DNA of 64,000 bases from Niameybacter massiliensis (GCF_001282685.1 NZ_LN875034.1:585551-649550), one strand, 5' to 3'; positions 25,534 through 36,135 are shown, counted from the first letter of the stretch. A program made the numbers and translations. The notes: a model not told the origin generated them from the letters alone.

Positions 25534-27551
25534 GAAGTTATATTATCAAAAACATCTTAAAAAAAGAACTGAAAGATATTTTTAGAGATAAGAAAACAAT
25601 CTTCATGATGATTGTCCTACCTATTTTACTTTATCCTGCTATTATGCTAATTACATCTCAGATTACAATGTATTCTATGAATAAAACAGAAACAGCTTCT
25701 TATAAAGTGAGTGTATCTAAAGGAAAGCTACACAATCAAATAATAGAGAAACTTCTGCAGGAAGAGGACTATGAACATTTAGAATTTATTGAAGTAGGAA
25801 ATCCAGGTGAAGCATTAGAACAACGAGAAATAGATGCTTATATAGAGGTAGAAGTGTTACCAACTCAGCAAATGAGTTATAAAATTTATATTAATTCATC
25901 TATAGGTCAGTCTCAAAATGCAGGGCATAAACTTCAAAACTTTTTAGAAGAATATAAGGAACAAATGATTTATAGTAACATAGAGCAAATAGGATTAGAC
26001 CCTATTATTTTATTAGAGCCTGTAGTCTACGATACAGTAGACTTAGCTAAGAATGAGCAGAAGGCTGGTCAGCTAATGGCCATGATTTTACCACTCATCC
26101 TGATTATAGGTATATTAATGGGTGCACTTTATCCAGCAATTGATGTGATGGCTGGTGAAAAAGAAAGAGGTACCATTGAGACCTTATTAACTTTGCCTGT
26201 TTCTAATTTAGAATTGATTATAGGTAAGTTCTTAGCAGTAGCCATTATTTCAATCATATCGGCAGTATTAAATGTAATCTCTATTGTGGCAAGTATTATG
26301 CTTGTTATGATAAGTGCAGATTTATCAGGGATGATGAGTCAGCTTAATATAGATGCAAAGCGCTTTATTGTACCATTTTTGATTGCCTTTATATGTATTT
26401 TAATCTTTGCTTTAATTGTCAGTGCGATTAGCATGTGTGTATGTAGTATGGCAAAAAGCTTTAAAGAGGCACAGAACTATGCAACGCCACTCATGCTTGT
26501 ATTAATGTTGCCTGGATATGCAAGCATGATACCGGGATTAGAGCTGACAACAGCAACAGCATGCATTCCTATTGTGAATGTCGTTTTACTGATTAAGAGC
26601 GTTTTAACTTTCCAATATAATATAGGTGCAATGGCTATAGTTATTGTCACTAACTTTGGGTTCCTTATATTATCTTTGATTATATTAGCTAAGATGTTTA
26701 ATTCGGAAGAAATTTTATTTGGAAGTAGTAAGGAGTTTTCTATCTTACAAAAACGCTACAATATTCAAAAGGGTACGCTACCAACACCAAGTGATAGCTT
26801 AATGATTTATGTGATTGCATTGCTTGGAATTATTTATATAGGTAGTTTGCTTCAAGTGAAGTTAGGCTTTTTAGGTTTAGCACTTACTCAAGCATTAGTT
26901 ATAGCTATTCCTATTCTATTTGGGTGGTATATCAAAACAGATTTTAAAGAAGCATTGTCGTTAAAGAAGCCGAAAGGTAAGCATATAGGTGGAGCAATTA
27001 TCTTATGGGGAGGGCTATTTTTCCTTGTACAAGGTATTTCATTATTAATGATGCTTGTTTCACCAGATTTACAAGAGCTCAATAATAAGCTTGCTCAAGC
27101 AGTGACTCATCCTAATTTGTTTGTTAATTTATTGGTTGTAGCAGCTTTGCCAGCTATTTGTGAAGAAGTATTATTTAGAGGTATGATTTATAAAGGGCTT
27201 GAAGATGATGGAAAACATGTGAAATGGGCAATCATTGTATCTGGAGTTTTATTTGGAATTATGCATTTAGATTTCTTTAGGATGATACCTACAGCTATTT
27301 TGGGTATAGGTTTTGCCTATATTGTATATTCTAGTAAATCTATTTTTTTAGCGATGATGGTACATTTCTTGAATAATGGTGTTATAGTATTAGTACAGCA
27401 CTTTATAGTACGCCCAGATGTAGAACCGGCTTTGACATCAGGGCAGATTATACAAAGTAGTGTTGTATATCTTTTGCTTAGTGTACTACCGTTAGTAACA
27501 GGTATGTTATTGCTAGGTTATAAAGATCAACCAAGTATTAAAAAAATATAG
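25530..27551 (+). CDS. NatB-type ABC permease fused to a CPBP intramembrane protease
   Basis: A 673-residue fusion. Residues 1-400 are an ABC-2/NatB permease: an N-terminal helix near 22-43, a large extracytoplasmic part to about 175, then GEKERGTIETLLTLPVSNLELIIGKF near 208-233 and several helices. Residues about 430-665 add further helices and a CPBP (Abi/CAAX-like) metalloprotease: CEEVLFRG with Glu545, Glu546 and Arg550, GVLFGIMHLDFF with a His, and MMVHFLNNGV with another His, all the expected catalytic residues. The likely job is export of, and perhaps processing of, a peptide or lipophilic compound, or Na+ extrusion as for NatAB. This fusion type is known among Clostridia; its substrate is not predictable. 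Confidence 0.9.
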   Translation: MRSYIIKNILKKELKDIFRDKKTIFMMIVLPILLYPAIMLITSQITMYSMNKTETASYKVSVSKGKLHNQIIEKLLQEEDYEHLEFIEVGNPGEALEQREIDAYIEVEVLPTQQMSYKIYINSSIGQSQNAGHKLQNFLEEYKEQMIYSNIEQIGLDPIILLEPVVYDTVDLAKNEQKAGQLMAMILPLILIIGILMGALYPAIDVMAGEKERGTIETLLTLPVSNLELIIGKFLAVAIISIISAVLNVISIVASIMLVMISADLSGMMSQLNIDAKRFIVPFLIAFICILIFALIVSAISMCVCSMAKSFKEAQNYATPLMLVLMLPGYASMIPGLELTTATACIPIVNVVLLIKSVLTFQYNIGAMAIVIVTNFGFLILSLIILAKMFNSEEILFGSSKEFSILQKRYNIQKGTLPTPSDSLMIYVIALLGIIYIGSLLQVKLGFLGLALTQALVIAIPILFGWYIKTDFKEALSLKKPKGKHIGGAIILWGGLFFLVQGISLLMMLVSPDLQELNNKLAQAVTHPNLFVNLLVVAALPAICEEVLFRGMIYKGLEDDGKHVKWAIIVSGVLFGIMHLDFFRMIPTAILGIGFAYIVYSSKSIFLAMMVHFLNNGVIVLVQHFIVRPDVEPALTSGQIIQSSVVYLLLSVLPLVTGMLLLGYKDQPSIKKI

Positions 27552-27632
27552 AGTTATTCATGAAATAGATTAAATAAAAGTAAAAATATACTTATAGTAA
27601 AGGATAACTTGTAGATAAAGGAATGAGTATAA

Positions 27633-28466
27633 ATGAAAATGAATAGTAAGGTTAAACGTACTGCATTAGATGAAAAACTAGATTCTTATAGAAGACAGGG
27701 GTATATTGTACCACCTAAAAATATTATTAAAAATGAAAAGCAAATAGAAGCTATTAAAAAAAGTGCAGTGATTAATACAGCTATACTTGATCATGTAGCA
27801 GAACATATTAAAGAAGGTATGACTACTTTAGAAATAGATGAGATGGTTTATCGCTTTACAAAGGAACATGATGCTACGCCAGCACCTCTTAACTATCATG
27901 GTTTCCCTAAGAGTGTATGTATTTCTATCAATCAAGAAGTATGTCATGGAATTCCTTCTAAGGATAGAGTTCTTCAAAATGGCGATATCGTTAATGTAGA
28001 TGTATCCACAATTTATCATGGATATTTTTCAGATGCATCTCGTATGTTTATTATTGGTGAAGCATCTGAAGAGGCTAAAAAAGTTGTAGAAGTAGCTAGA
28101 GAATGTATGCAAAAAGGGATAGAACAAGTTAAGCCATGGGGCTTATTAGGTGATGTGGGTGCAGCAATTAATGCACATGCTAAAGCACATGGATACAGTG
28201 TAGTAAGAGAAATTGGTGGACATGGAGTTGGCTTAGCGTTCCATGAAGACCCCTATGTAAGCCATGTGAGTAAGGCTGGCACAGGCATGCTTCTTGTACC
28301 AGGAATGATCTTTACTATTGAACCTATGGTCAATGTAGGAACAGCACGTGTAAAAGAAGATAAGAAAAATGGATGGACCATTTATACAGCAGATGGTAAG
28401 TTATCTGCACAATGGGAGAGTATGGTCCTTGTAACTGAAACAGGATATGAAATTTTAACTTGCTAG
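27633..28466 (+). CDS. map: Methionine aminopeptidase, type I
   Basis: A 277-residue metallo-aminopeptidase that removes initiator Met from nascent proteins. The five metal ligands are visible in order: NVDVSTIYHGYFSDASRMF (two Asp), GGHGVGLAFHEDP (His), FTIEPMVNVG (Glu) and WESMVLVTETG (Glu); the substrate-side His is in LNYHGFPKSVCISINQEVCHGIP. An N-terminal extension of about 40 basic residues (MKMNSKVKRTALDEKLDSYR) precedes the catalytic core; it lacks the Cys of SEC-C-type extensions. AAAGGA is ten bases before the ATG. The GNAT gene follows after 31 bases. Confidence 0.94.
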   Translation: MKMNSKVKRTALDEKLDSYRRQGYIVPPKNIIKNEKQIEAIKKSAVINTAILDHVAEHIKEGMTTLEIDEMVYRFTKEHDATPAPLNYHGFPKSVCISINQEVCHGIPSKDRVLQNGDIVNVDVSTIYHGYFSDASRMFIIGEASEEAKKVVEVARECMQKGIEQVKPWGLLGDVGAAINAHAKAHGYSVVREIGGHGVGLAFHEDPYVSHVSKAGTGMLLVPGMIFTIEPMVNVGTARVKEDKKNGWTIYTADGKLSAQWESMVLVTETGYEILTC

Positions 28467-28497
28467 GATATGCTTAAATTTGATTTTTTAGGAGTAA

Positions 28498-28947
28498 ATG
28501 AACGTGGAAAATATAGAGATTTTAAATAATATTACAGATAAAGATATGGCTAATATATTAGAGGTATGGGAGTCATCAGTAAGAGCAACCCATCTATTTT
28601 TAACAGAAGAGGATATAGTTTCTCTAAAGCCTTGTGTGGAAGAAGGGGCAAAATTCATTAGTCACTTAGCAGTCATAAGAAATGAAGAAGATGCCATCCA
28701 AGCATTTATAGGCATGCATGATAATAAAATTGAAATGTTGTTTGTAAAAGATACTTGTAGAGGTAAAGGACTTGGAAAACACCTTGTCAATTGGGCAATC
28801 AATACTTTGAATGTAAAATTTGTAGATGTAAATGAACAAAATGAGCAAGGTCTAGGATTTTATAAATATATGGGATTTGAAGTTTTTGATAGGTCAGAAT
28901 TAGATGAACAGGGCAACCCTTTCCCTATACTTTATATGAGACGATAA
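28498..28947 (+). CDS. GNAT-family N-acetyltransferase
   Basis: A 149-residue cytoplasmic acetyltransferase. The acetyl-CoA motif A is MLFVKDTCRGKGLGKHLVNWAI (Arg-x-x-Gly-x-Gly form) near residues 80-101, and the C-terminal motif GLGFYKYMGFEVFDRSELDEQ is typical. TTTAGGAG precedes the ATG. The acceptor cannot be predicted; small amines or ribosomal N-termini are possibilities. It shares a transcript with map, ending in the bidirectional terminator. Confidence 0.88.
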   Translation: MNVENIEILNNITDKDMANILEVWESSVRATHLFLTEEDIVSLKPCVEEGAKFISHLAVIRNEEDAIQAFIGMHDNKIEMLFVKDTCRGKGLGKHLVNWAINTLNVKFVDVNEQNEQGLGFYKYMGFEVFDRSELDEQGNPFPILYMRR

Positions 28948-28972
28948 CATATGTAATTCCAAATAAATAGTT

Positions 28973-29030
28973 AAAAAAGGAGCTGCCACGAGCTGAGTTT
29001 AATCAGCTAATGTGACAGCTCCTTTTTATT
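28973..29030. terminator. Bidirectional terminator between the GNAT gene and the ABC exporter operon
   Basis: AAAAAAGGAGCTG..AC pairs with GT..CAGCTCCTTTTT, enclosing a second inner hairpin AGCTGA/TCAGCT. A- and T-runs lie on both sides. Confidence 0.85.
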
Positions 29031-29051
29031 TACTGATGTTATTGAATATTC

Positions 29052-30899
29052 TTATGCAGATTGATCGAATTGGCTATTGTAGAGGTCTGCATAGATGCCG
29101 CCTTTTGCAAGAAGCTCATCATGAGTACCTTGTTCAAGTACATTACCGGCTTTCATGACTAGGATAACATCTGCGTCCTTGATGGTTGAAAGGCGATGGG
29201 CGATGACGAAGTTTGTCCTGCCTTCCATAAGGCGTGTCATGGCATTTTGAATATAGTGTTCTGTACGTGTATCAACGCTACTTGTTGCTTCATCTAGAAT
29301 AAGAATAGAAGGGTTAGCAAGGATGGCACGTGCGATAGTAAGAAGTTGTTTTTGGCCTTGAGAAATATTAGAGGCTTCTTCATTAAGAATTGTATCATAG
29401 CCTTGAGGTAATGTACGGATGAAGTGGTCAGCATGAGCTGCTTTTGCAACTTCTACAACTTCTTCAAAAGTAGCATTTTCTTTGCCGTAAGCAATATTAT
29501 CACGGATAGAACCTTTAAAGAGCCAAGTATCTTGAAGTACCATACCAAACAGTTGACGTAAGTCTTTACGAGTTAAGTCAGTAATATCAACACCATCTAC
29601 ACGAATCTCTCCACCATTAAGTTCGTAGAAACGCATAAGTAGATTGATCATAGTTGTCTTACCTGCACCAGTAGGCCCTACAATAGCAATGGTTTGACCA
29701 GGCTTTACTGTAATATTAAGGTCTTTCATCAGAAGATGATCAGGTGTATAACCAAAAGATACATGATCAAATACAACTTCACCTTTTGGATTTTTTATAG
29801 TAACTGGATTTGTTGCTTCAGGTACAGATTCTTCTTCATCAAGAATGGCAAAGACCCTTTCAGCAGAGGCAATAGTAGATTGAAGAATGTTAGCAATATT
29901 AGCAAGTTGATTAATCGGTTGAGTGAACTGTCTAGAGTACTGGATGAAGGCTTGAATATCACCAATAAGTAGACGACCGCTAACAGCTAAAACACCACCT
30001 ACGACAGCTACAACAACATATCCGATGTTATTAACAAGTCCCATAAGAGGCATAACAAGGCCAGAAACAAATTGTGCTTTCCAACCAGATTCATAAAGAG
30101 AATCATTAATAGATGTAAAGTGCTCTATAGATTCTTTTTCATGTCCAAATGCTTTTACAACAAGATGTCCAGTGTACATTTCTTCTATATGTCCATTAAG
30201 ATCACCAAGGGCATTTTGTTGAGCAGAGAAATGTGTTTGTGAACGACCGACAATAGGGCGAATAACAAAGATACCTAGAGGAAGTGTTATAAGAATAATC
30301 AAGGTTAAAATCCAACTAATGCTAAACATCATAATGGTTACTCCAATAAGGGTTACTACAGAAGTAATAAGTTGGGTAATACTTTGTTGAAGCGTATTAC
30401 TAATGTTATCTACGTCATTGGTCACTGTACTTAATAAATCTCCATTTGAATGGGAGTCAAAATATTTAAGAGGAAGACGTGATAACTTTTCGTTAACATC
30501 AGTACGTAATTTAAATACTGTGTTTTGGGCAACGTCTGCCATTAAATATTGTTGGAGATAGCTAAAGAATGCACTTAAAATATAGAAACCTGCTAGCCAC
30601 ATGAGAATGGTGAGTAAAGCATTAAAGTCGATACTACCAGTTCCTTTTGCCATGTTAACAACACCAGCAGCAATAGTATTGGTTGCTGACCCTAATATTT
30701 TAGGACTAGCAACGGCAAAAATTGTGCTTAAAGCTGCAAGGATGAAGACGATAATGAGTTTTGTACGAGCTGGATTAAGATAGCTTAATAAACGTCTAAA
30801 AGACCCTTTGAAGTCTTTGGCACGTGCACCAGCCATGACCATACCATGACCACCCATTGGGCCGCCAGGTCTATTTGGTTGTTTATGTTTATTTTCCAT
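29052..30899 (-). CDS. ABC exporter half-transporter, subunit B
   Basis: Start ATG 30899 with GGAGGAG upstream gives 615 residues; the longer frame to 30953 runs into the previous gene. The soluble N-terminus is Gly/Met/His-rich (PGGPMGGHGMVMAGARAKDF). Six membrane helices at about 50-330 are followed by an ATPase domain: Walker A GPTGAGKTT, signature ISQGQKQLLTIARA, Walker B ILILDEATSSVDTRTE and H-loop AHRLST. The canonical Glu after Walker B (DEATSS) is present. It overlaps the partner gene by 11 bases. Such pairs form heterodimeric multidrug or lipid exporters; the substrate is unknown. It is the last gene of the marR operon. Confidence 0.93.
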   Translation of the reverse strand: MENKHKQPNRPGGPMGGHGMVMAGARAKDFKGSFRRLLSYLNPARTKLIIVFILAALSTIFAVASPKILGSATNTIAAGVVNMAKGTGSIDFNALLTILMWLAGFYILSAFFSYLQQYLMADVAQNTVFKLRTDVNEKLSRLPLKYFDSHSNGDLLSTVTNDVDNISNTLQQSITQLITSVVTLIGVTIMMFSISWILTLIILITLPLGIFVIRPIVGRSQTHFSAQQNALGDLNGHIEEMYTGHLVVKAFGHEKESIEHFTSINDSLYESGWKAQFVSGLVMPLMGLVNNIGYVVVAVVGGVLAVSGRLLIGDIQAFIQYSRQFTQPINQLANIANILQSTIASAERVFAILDEEESVPEATNPVTIKNPKGEVVFDHVSFGYTPDHLLMKDLNITVKPGQTIAIVGPTGAGKTTMINLLMRFYELNGGEIRVDGVDITDLTRKDLRQLFGMVLQDTWLFKGSIRDNIAYGKENATFEEVVEVAKAAHADHFIRTLPQGYDTILNEEASNISQGQKQLLTIARAILANPSILILDEATSSVDTRTEHYIQNAMTRLMEGRTNFVIAHRLSTIKDADVILVMKAGNVLEQGTHDELLAKGGIYADLYNSQFDQSA

Positions 30900-32625
30900 T
30901 TTCAATCTCCTCCTTTGAAAGCTGAGATAGAGCAATTTCTTTGTAGACTTCACAAGTATCTAAAAGTTCACGATGCGTACCTTGACCTACTACTTTTCCA
31001 TCAAATAATACAAGAATTTCATCTGCATCCATAATCGTGCTAATACGTTGAGCAACAAGAATCATAGCAGATTCAGTAACTTCAGATTTAAGTGCTTTAC
31101 GAAGTGCAGAATCTGTTTTAAAGTCAAGGGCTGAAAAGCTATCATCAAAAATATAGATTTCAGGCTGACGTACAAGGGCACGAGCAATGCAAAGACGTTG
31201 CTTTTGACCACCAGATACATTCGTACCACCTTGAGAGATATAACTATCTAACCCTTTTTCCATATTAGAAACAAAGTCACGTGCTTGAGCAATGTCTAGT
31301 GCTCTCCAAAGGTCTTCATCTGTAGCATCTTCTTTACCATATTTAAGATTGTCACGAATCGTACCACTAAAGAGTAAGGCCTTTTGAGGGACCAAGCCAA
31401 CCTTATTACGAAGTTCCTCTTGGGTCATATCTTTAATATTTACACCATTAACTAAAATTTCACCTGAAGTTGTATCATAGAAGCGAGGAATTAAGTTAAT
31501 CAGTGTAGATTTACCAGAGCCCGTCCCACCAATGATAGCTGTGATTTTACCAGGCGTTGTCTCAAAGGAAATGTGAGAAAGAGCAGGTTCTTCACTATTA
31601 GGATAGTTAAAGGTAACATCTTTATAAGCAATTTGACCATGTAAAGAACTATGAGTTAACTCATGAACATGATCTTGAATTTCAAAAGGTGTCTCTAAGA
31701 CTTCATTAATACGTTCAGCAGATGCTGCAGCACGAGGAATCATAACAAACATCATAGTGACCATAACTAGTGCCATCATAATTTGCATAACATATTGAAT
31801 AAAAGCGATTAAGCTACCCACTTCAAAACTACCGGCTTCTATGCGAACTGCACCAAACCAGATAATAGCAACAGAAGTAAGATTTAATATAATCATCATA
31901 CTAGGCATAAGGACAGCCATAATTTTATTAACACGTATGGCAGTTGAAGTTAAGTCTTTATTAGCAGCGTCAAAGCGTTTTTGCTCATAGGTAACTTTAT
32001 TAAAAGCACGAATAACACGAATACCTGTTAAGTTTTCTCGAAGGACTAAATTAAGTTGGTCTAATTTCACTTGCATAGATTTAAAAAGTGGCATACCAAA
32101 CTTAGCAACAAGCCCAATAACAACGAGTAAAATAGGAATAGAAAAGGCCAATACAACAGAAAGTTCAAGGTTAGTAGATAAAGCCATAATAAGTCCACCA
32201 ATAACCATTAAAGGTGCAGTAACCATCATACGTAAGGACATAAGCACTAATTGTTGAACTTGAGTAATATCATTGGTTGTTCTTGTAATCAATGAAGAAG
32301 TTCCTAATTTGTTAAATTCACCTAAAGAAAAGGATTCTACTTTTATAAAAAGATCACGCCTTAGATCTTTGCTAAATCCCATAGCAACTTTGGCTGAATT
32401 TAAGTTTGCAAAGACCATAAATGCACTTCCTAATAATGCAACTAAGAGCATATAAAAACCAACGGATAGGATATAGGAGGTATTACCATTAGGTATACCA
32501 ATATCTACTATTTTGGCCATTAGTGTAGGAAGTAATAAGTTGGCAATCGTTTGTAAAAAAAGTAAAAACAGAGTAAGGATTGTAGCACCTAAATAAGGCT
32601 TAAGATATTTAGCTAGTCTAAACAT
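30889..32625 (-). CDS. ABC exporter half-transporter, subunit A
   Basis: A 578-residue half-transporter with about six membrane helices in the first 320 residues and an ATPase domain: Walker A GGTGSGKST, signature VSGGQKQRLCIARALV, Walker B IYIFDDSFSALDFKTD and a QRIST H-loop region. The residue after Walker B is Asp rather than Glu (FDDSFS) and the H-loop His is replaced by Gln (VAQRIST). Those changes mark the degenerate catalytic site seen in one partner of heterodimeric exporters; subunit B keeps both residues. It overlaps marR by 13 bases and subunit B by 11. Confidence 0.93.
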   Translation of the reverse strand: MFRLAKYLKPYLGATILTLFLLFLQTIANLLLPTLMAKIVDIGIPNGNTSYILSVGFYMLLVALLGSAFMVFANLNSAKVAMGFSKDLRRDLFIKVESFSLGEFNKLGTSSLITRTTNDITQVQQLVLMSLRMMVTAPLMVIGGLIMALSTNLELSVVLAFSIPILLVVIGLVAKFGMPLFKSMQVKLDQLNLVLRENLTGIRVIRAFNKVTYEQKRFDAANKDLTSTAIRVNKIMAVLMPSMMIILNLTSVAIIWFGAVRIEAGSFEVGSLIAFIQYVMQIMMALVMVTMMFVMIPRAAASAERINEVLETPFEIQDHVHELTHSSLHGQIAYKDVTFNYPNSEEPALSHISFETTPGKITAIIGGTGSGKSTLINLIPRFYDTTSGEILVNGVNIKDMTQEELRNKVGLVPQKALLFSGTIRDNLKYGKEDATDEDLWRALDIAQARDFVSNMEKGLDSYISQGGTNVSGGQKQRLCIARALVRQPEIYIFDDSFSALDFKTDSALRKALKSEVTESAMILVAQRISTIMDADEILVLFDGKVVGQGTHRELLDTCEVYKEIALSQLSKEEIENGK

Positions 32626-33065
32626 TTTTTGTCATCTCCTTGAGCATCAGATAGATTATCTCGAACCTGCATTAAAAGTCTTTTAAGCAGTATTTGTTCC
32701 TCTATGCTTAAATCTTTGTTGTAGAGTTGTTCGTTCTGGGCATAAAGTTTATGAAGTGCTTTACAAGTAGCATGCCCCTTTTTAGTTAAAAAAGTACGGC
32801 ATATACGTTTATCATTTTCATCCATTTGTTTATAAAGCATGCCAGTACGTTCAAGCCTTTTAATTGTTACAGTTACAGTAGAAGGCTTAACATGTAATTT
32901 AGAGGCCAAAGCAGATTGGTTGAGACCATCTTCTTCATAAAGACACATAAGTAGGGGGGCTTGTCCAGGGTGGAGGCCATATTCTTCAAATAATTCGTGA
33001 CTTCTGGTATATTGTAAGCGTATAATTTCCCATAATAAGCTATTGATTGTAAAATGATTTTTCAT
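32613..33065 (-). CDS. MarR-family transcriptional regulator
   Basis: A 150-residue winged-helix regulator, first gene of the exporter operon. The recognition region reads LNQSALASKLHVKPSTVTVTIKRLERTGMLYKQ (residues about 54-86), followed by the wing DENDKRICRTFLTKKG. It probably represses its own operon and is released by an exported compound. A palindrome between its likely -10 and start supports autoregulation (33084-33095). Cys148 near the C-terminus (KKCLD) is a lone Cys; redox sensing is not indicated. Confidence 0.9.
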   Translation of the reverse strand: MKNHFTINSLLWEIIRLQYTRSHELFEEYGLHPGQAPLLMCLYEEDGLNQSALASKLHVKPSTVTVTIKRLERTGMLYKQMDENDKRICRTFLTKKGHATCKALHKLYAQNEQLYNKDLSIEEQILLKRLLMQVRDNLSDAQGDDKKCLD

Positions 33066-33083
33066 GATTTCCTCCGATATTAG

Positions 33084-33095
33084 TTAGTTAACTAA
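33084..33095. promoter_or_regulatory. Likely MarR operator
   Basis: TTAGTTAACTAA is a perfect 12 bp palindrome between the minus-strand TATAAT (33100-33095) and the marR start at 33065. Bound protein would block transcription of marR and the exporter. Confidence 0.55.
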
Positions 33096-33325
33096 TTATA
33101 TAGCGATGAAATATGATAATTTGGTATCAAAATTATGAATAAAAAATGAACTTTATAGTCAAGAATAAATAAGAACATAACCTTACCCTACCTATAATTG
33201 GATGGGTTGGATAGTTGTAATAGTGTATAATATTTGATATACTTAGTGATAGCGTTTACTCTGATGAAACTTAGTATGTGATAAAATTGATACATATATA
33301 ACATAGAAAGAAGAAGGTGAAGATT

Positions 33326-35905
33326 TTGAAGAACTTTGTAGAGAAAATTTTTGGAACTCACTCTCAACGTGAGCTGAAAAGAATAGAACCAATCGTTGCA
33401 AAAATTGAAAGTTATGATGAAGCTATGCAAAAGCTTTCAGACGATGAGCTTAAAGCAAAAACAGCGGAGTTTAAAGAACGTTTAGCAAACGGAGAAACTT
33501 TAGATGATATTTTACCAGAAGCTTACGCAGTATGTCGTGAAGCTGGTTGGCGTGTAATGAAAATGAAACACTTTAAAGTACAGCTTATTGGGGGGGTTAT
33601 CCTCCATAACGGGCGTATTGCAGAGATGAGAACTGGTGAAGGTAAAACATTAGTAGCTACATTACCAGCTTATTTAAATGCCCTTTCAGGAAAAGGTGTA
33701 CATGTTGTAACAGTTAATGATTACCTTGCTAAACGTGATGCTGAGGAAATGGGACAACTTCATAACTTCTTAGGCCTTAGTGTAGGATGTATCTTAAGTG
33801 GTATGGAAAACGATGAAAGACGTGCGGCATACAATTGTGATATTACTTACGGTACAAACAATGAATTTGGTTTCGACTACTTACGTGACAACATGGTTCT
33901 TTATGCAGAGCAAATGGTTCAAAGACCACTTAACTATGCAATCATTGATGAGGTTGACTCTGTTCTTATTGATGAGGCAAGAACACCACTTATTATCTCT
34001 GGTAGTGGTTCAAAATCTACACACCTTTACAAAGCAGCTGATATCTTTGTAAGACGCCTTAAAAAAGGTAGACTTTTAGGTGAAGAAAGTGCTATGGCTT
34101 CTCTTATGAGAGAAGAAATAGAAGAAGAAGGGGACTTCATTGTTAATGAAAAAGAAAGAAATGTTACCCTTACAGCTGATGGTGTAAAAAAAGCAGAACA
34201 ATACTTTGGTATTGAAAACTTAGCTGACCCAGATAACATGGAAGTGCAACATCATATTAATATAGCGCTTAAAGCACATAACTTAATGCACCTTGAAAAA
34301 GACTACATTGTAGATGAAAAAGGTGAAATTGTTATTGTTGATGAATTTACAGGTCGTCTTATGGATGGACGTCGTTACTCAGATGGTCTTCACCAAGCGA
34401 TTGAAGCTAAAGAAGGCGTAGAAGTACAAAAAGAAAGTCAAACACTTGCAACAATTACTTTCCAAAATTACTTCAACAAATACAATAAAAAATCTGGTAT
34501 GACAGGTACAGCTTTAACAGAAGAAGGCGAGTTTAGAGATATTTATGGAATGGACGTTATTGTTATTCCTACAAATAGACCAATTCAACGTATTGACCAT
34601 GCAGATATGGTATTTAAAACAGAAGAAGCTAAATTCAAAGCTGTAATTGAAGATATTAGAAAATCTTATGAAAAACAACAACCAGTTCTTGTTGGTACAG
34701 TAACAATTGATACATCAGAACTTCTTAGCAAACTTCTTAAAAAAGAAGGTATTCGTCACCAAGTACTTAATGCGAAATATCATGCAAAAGAAGCTGAAAT
34801 TGTTTCATTAGCTGGTAAAAAGGGTGCTATAACAATCGCAACAAACATGGCTGGTCGTGGTACAGATATTAAACTTGAAGATGGTGTACAAGAACTTGGT
34901 GGTCTTAAAATCATCGGTACAGAACGCCATGAGTCAAGACGTATTGATAACCAGTTACGTGGACGTTCAGGACGTCAAGGTGACCCAGGTGAATCACGTT
35001 TCTACTTAGCTCTTGAAGATGATTTAATGCGTCTATTCATTCCAGAAACAACAATGAAAATGTTTGATGCACTTGGTCTTCCAGATGATGAACCAATCGA
35101 ACACAAAATTCTTTCAAAAGCGATTGAAAGAGCACAAACAAAAGTAGAAAGTAATAACTACGGTATTCGTAAACATCTTCTTGAATACGATAAGATTATG
35201 AATGAACAAAGAGAAGTTATCTACGGTGAACGTTTCAAAGTTCTTAAAAACGAAAATCTTAAAGATAATGTATTAAGCATGGCTAAAAATGTGATTACAA
35301 AAGCTGTTATGAGTGCAACAAATGGTATTGAGTATCCAGAAGACTGGAACTTAGCATCTATGATGGATCACCTTTCAACAATCATTCCATTTGAAGAAGT
35401 TGAATTTACAAAAGAAGAGCAACAAAATCTTACACCAGATAGCTTAATTGACCTTCTTTATAGCAAAGCAGAAGCTTTATATGAAGTAAAAGACAAAGAA
35501 ATTGGTGAGCAACTTCGTGAAATTGAACGTGTTATCATGCTTAAAGTAATTGACCAAAAATGGATGGATCATTTAGATAACATGGATCAAATGCGTCAAG
35601 GTATCAACCTTCAAGCATATGGTCAACGTGACCCATTAGTAGAATACCGTTTCTTAAGCTTTGATATCTTCGAAGAAATGACAGAAATCATTCAAGAAGA
35701 AACAGTTAAAGCACTCTTCCACGTAAGACTTCAACCACATCAAGAAATCAAACGTGAAGCAGTTATTAAAGTAACTGGCACAAACCATAAAGATGAAAGC
35801 TTAGGTGCTCAACCTGTAGTGAAAAAGGAAAAAGTAGGTCGTAATGACTTATGTCCATGTGGTAGCGGTAAAAAATACAAACAATGTTGTGGACAAAACG
35901 AATAA
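33326..35905 (+). CDS. secA: Preprotein translocase ATPase SecA
   Basis: The motor that pushes preproteins through SecYEG. I favour TTG 33326 (859 residues) because AGAAGGTGA lies five bases upstream; GTG 33317 overlaps that site. In order: [20 protein letters not shown] (Walker A, about 100), the [13 protein letters not shown] segment, [20 protein letters not shown] (Walker B and Asp-Glu), GMTGTA, the NBD2 block [21 protein letters not shown] (split at 20 here) and [20 protein letters not shown]. The helical scaffold follows, and a C-terminal zinc motif [17 protein letters not shown] that binds SecB-like partners or ribosomes. No prfB gene follows, unlike in many Firmicutes. It is monocistronic. 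Confidence 0.96.
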   Translation: MKNFVEKIFGTHSQRELKRIEPIVAKIESYDEAMQKLSDDELKAKTAEFKERLANGETLDDILPEAYAVCREAGWRVMKMKHFKVQLIGGVILHNGRIAEMRTGEGKTLVATLPAYLNALSGKGVHVVTVNDYLAKRDAEEMGQLHNFLGLSVGCILSGMENDERRAAYNCDITYGTNNEFGFDYLRDNMVLYAEQMVQRPLNYAIIDEVDSVLIDEARTPLIISGSGSKSTHLYKAADIFVRRLKKGRLLGEESAMASLMREEIEEEGDFIVNEKERNVTLTADGVKKAEQYFGIENLADPDNMEVQHHINIALKAHNLMHLEKDYIVDEKGEIVIVDEFTGRLMDGRRYSDGLHQAIEAKEGVEVQKESQTLATITFQNYFNKYNKKSGMTGTALTEEGEFRDIYGMDVIVIPTNRPIQRIDHADMVFKTEEAKFKAVIEDIRKSYEKQQPVLVGTVTIDTSELLSKLLKKEGIRHQVLNAKYHAKEAEIVSLAGKKGAITIATNMAGRGTDIKLEDGVQELGGLKIIGTERHESRRIDNQLRGRSGRQGDPGESRFYLALEDDLMRLFIPETTMKMFDALGLPDDEPIEHKILSKAIERAQTKVESNNYGIRKHLLEYDKIMNEQREVIYGERFKVLKNENLKDNVLSMAKNVITKAVMSATNGIEYPEDWNLASMMDHLSTIIPFEEVEFTKEEQQNLTPDSLIDLLYSKAEALYEVKDKEIGEQLREIERVIMLKVIDQKWMDHLDNMDQMRQGINLQAYGQRDPLVEYRFLSFDIFEEMTEIIQEETVKALFHVRLQPHQEIKREAVIKVTGTNHKDESLGAQPVVKKEKVGRNDLCPCGSGKKYKQCCGQNE

Positions 35906-35913
35906 ATAAATTT

Positions 35914-35962
35914 AAGGCTCTAGATACAAGCGTAATAGCTTGTATCTAGAGCCTTTTTATTT
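35914..35962 (+). terminator. Terminator of secA
   Basis: An 18 bp stem (35914-35931 with 35938-35955) with a 6-base loop is followed by TTTTTAT. Confidence 0.9.
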
Positions 35963-36057
35963 GATAATAGAGCTTAAACTTAGATATAGTTTGAAGAAAT
36001 AATTGTAATTAATAATGAAAATAAAAATAAAATATTGATTAATATAAAATATTATAT

Positions 36058-36066
36058 TGCTATAAT
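36058..36066 (+). promoter_or_regulatory. Extended -10 promoter of the first EEP gene
   Basis: TGC-TATAAT (TG at 36058-36059, hexamer 36061-36066). No good -35 at 17 bases; TTGATT lies 20 bases upstream. Leader about 65 bases. Confidence 0.45.
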
Positions 36067-36135
36067 TGTAGGTTTTTAGTAATCTTGTTTATAAAGACAT
36101 CTAGAATAACTAGAGCATTGAGAGGAGAATTACAC

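Noticed and set aside
33246-33259. cre-like catabolite-repression site upstream of secA
   Set aside because: TGATAGCGTTTACT has two mismatches to consensus and secA is not an expected target.
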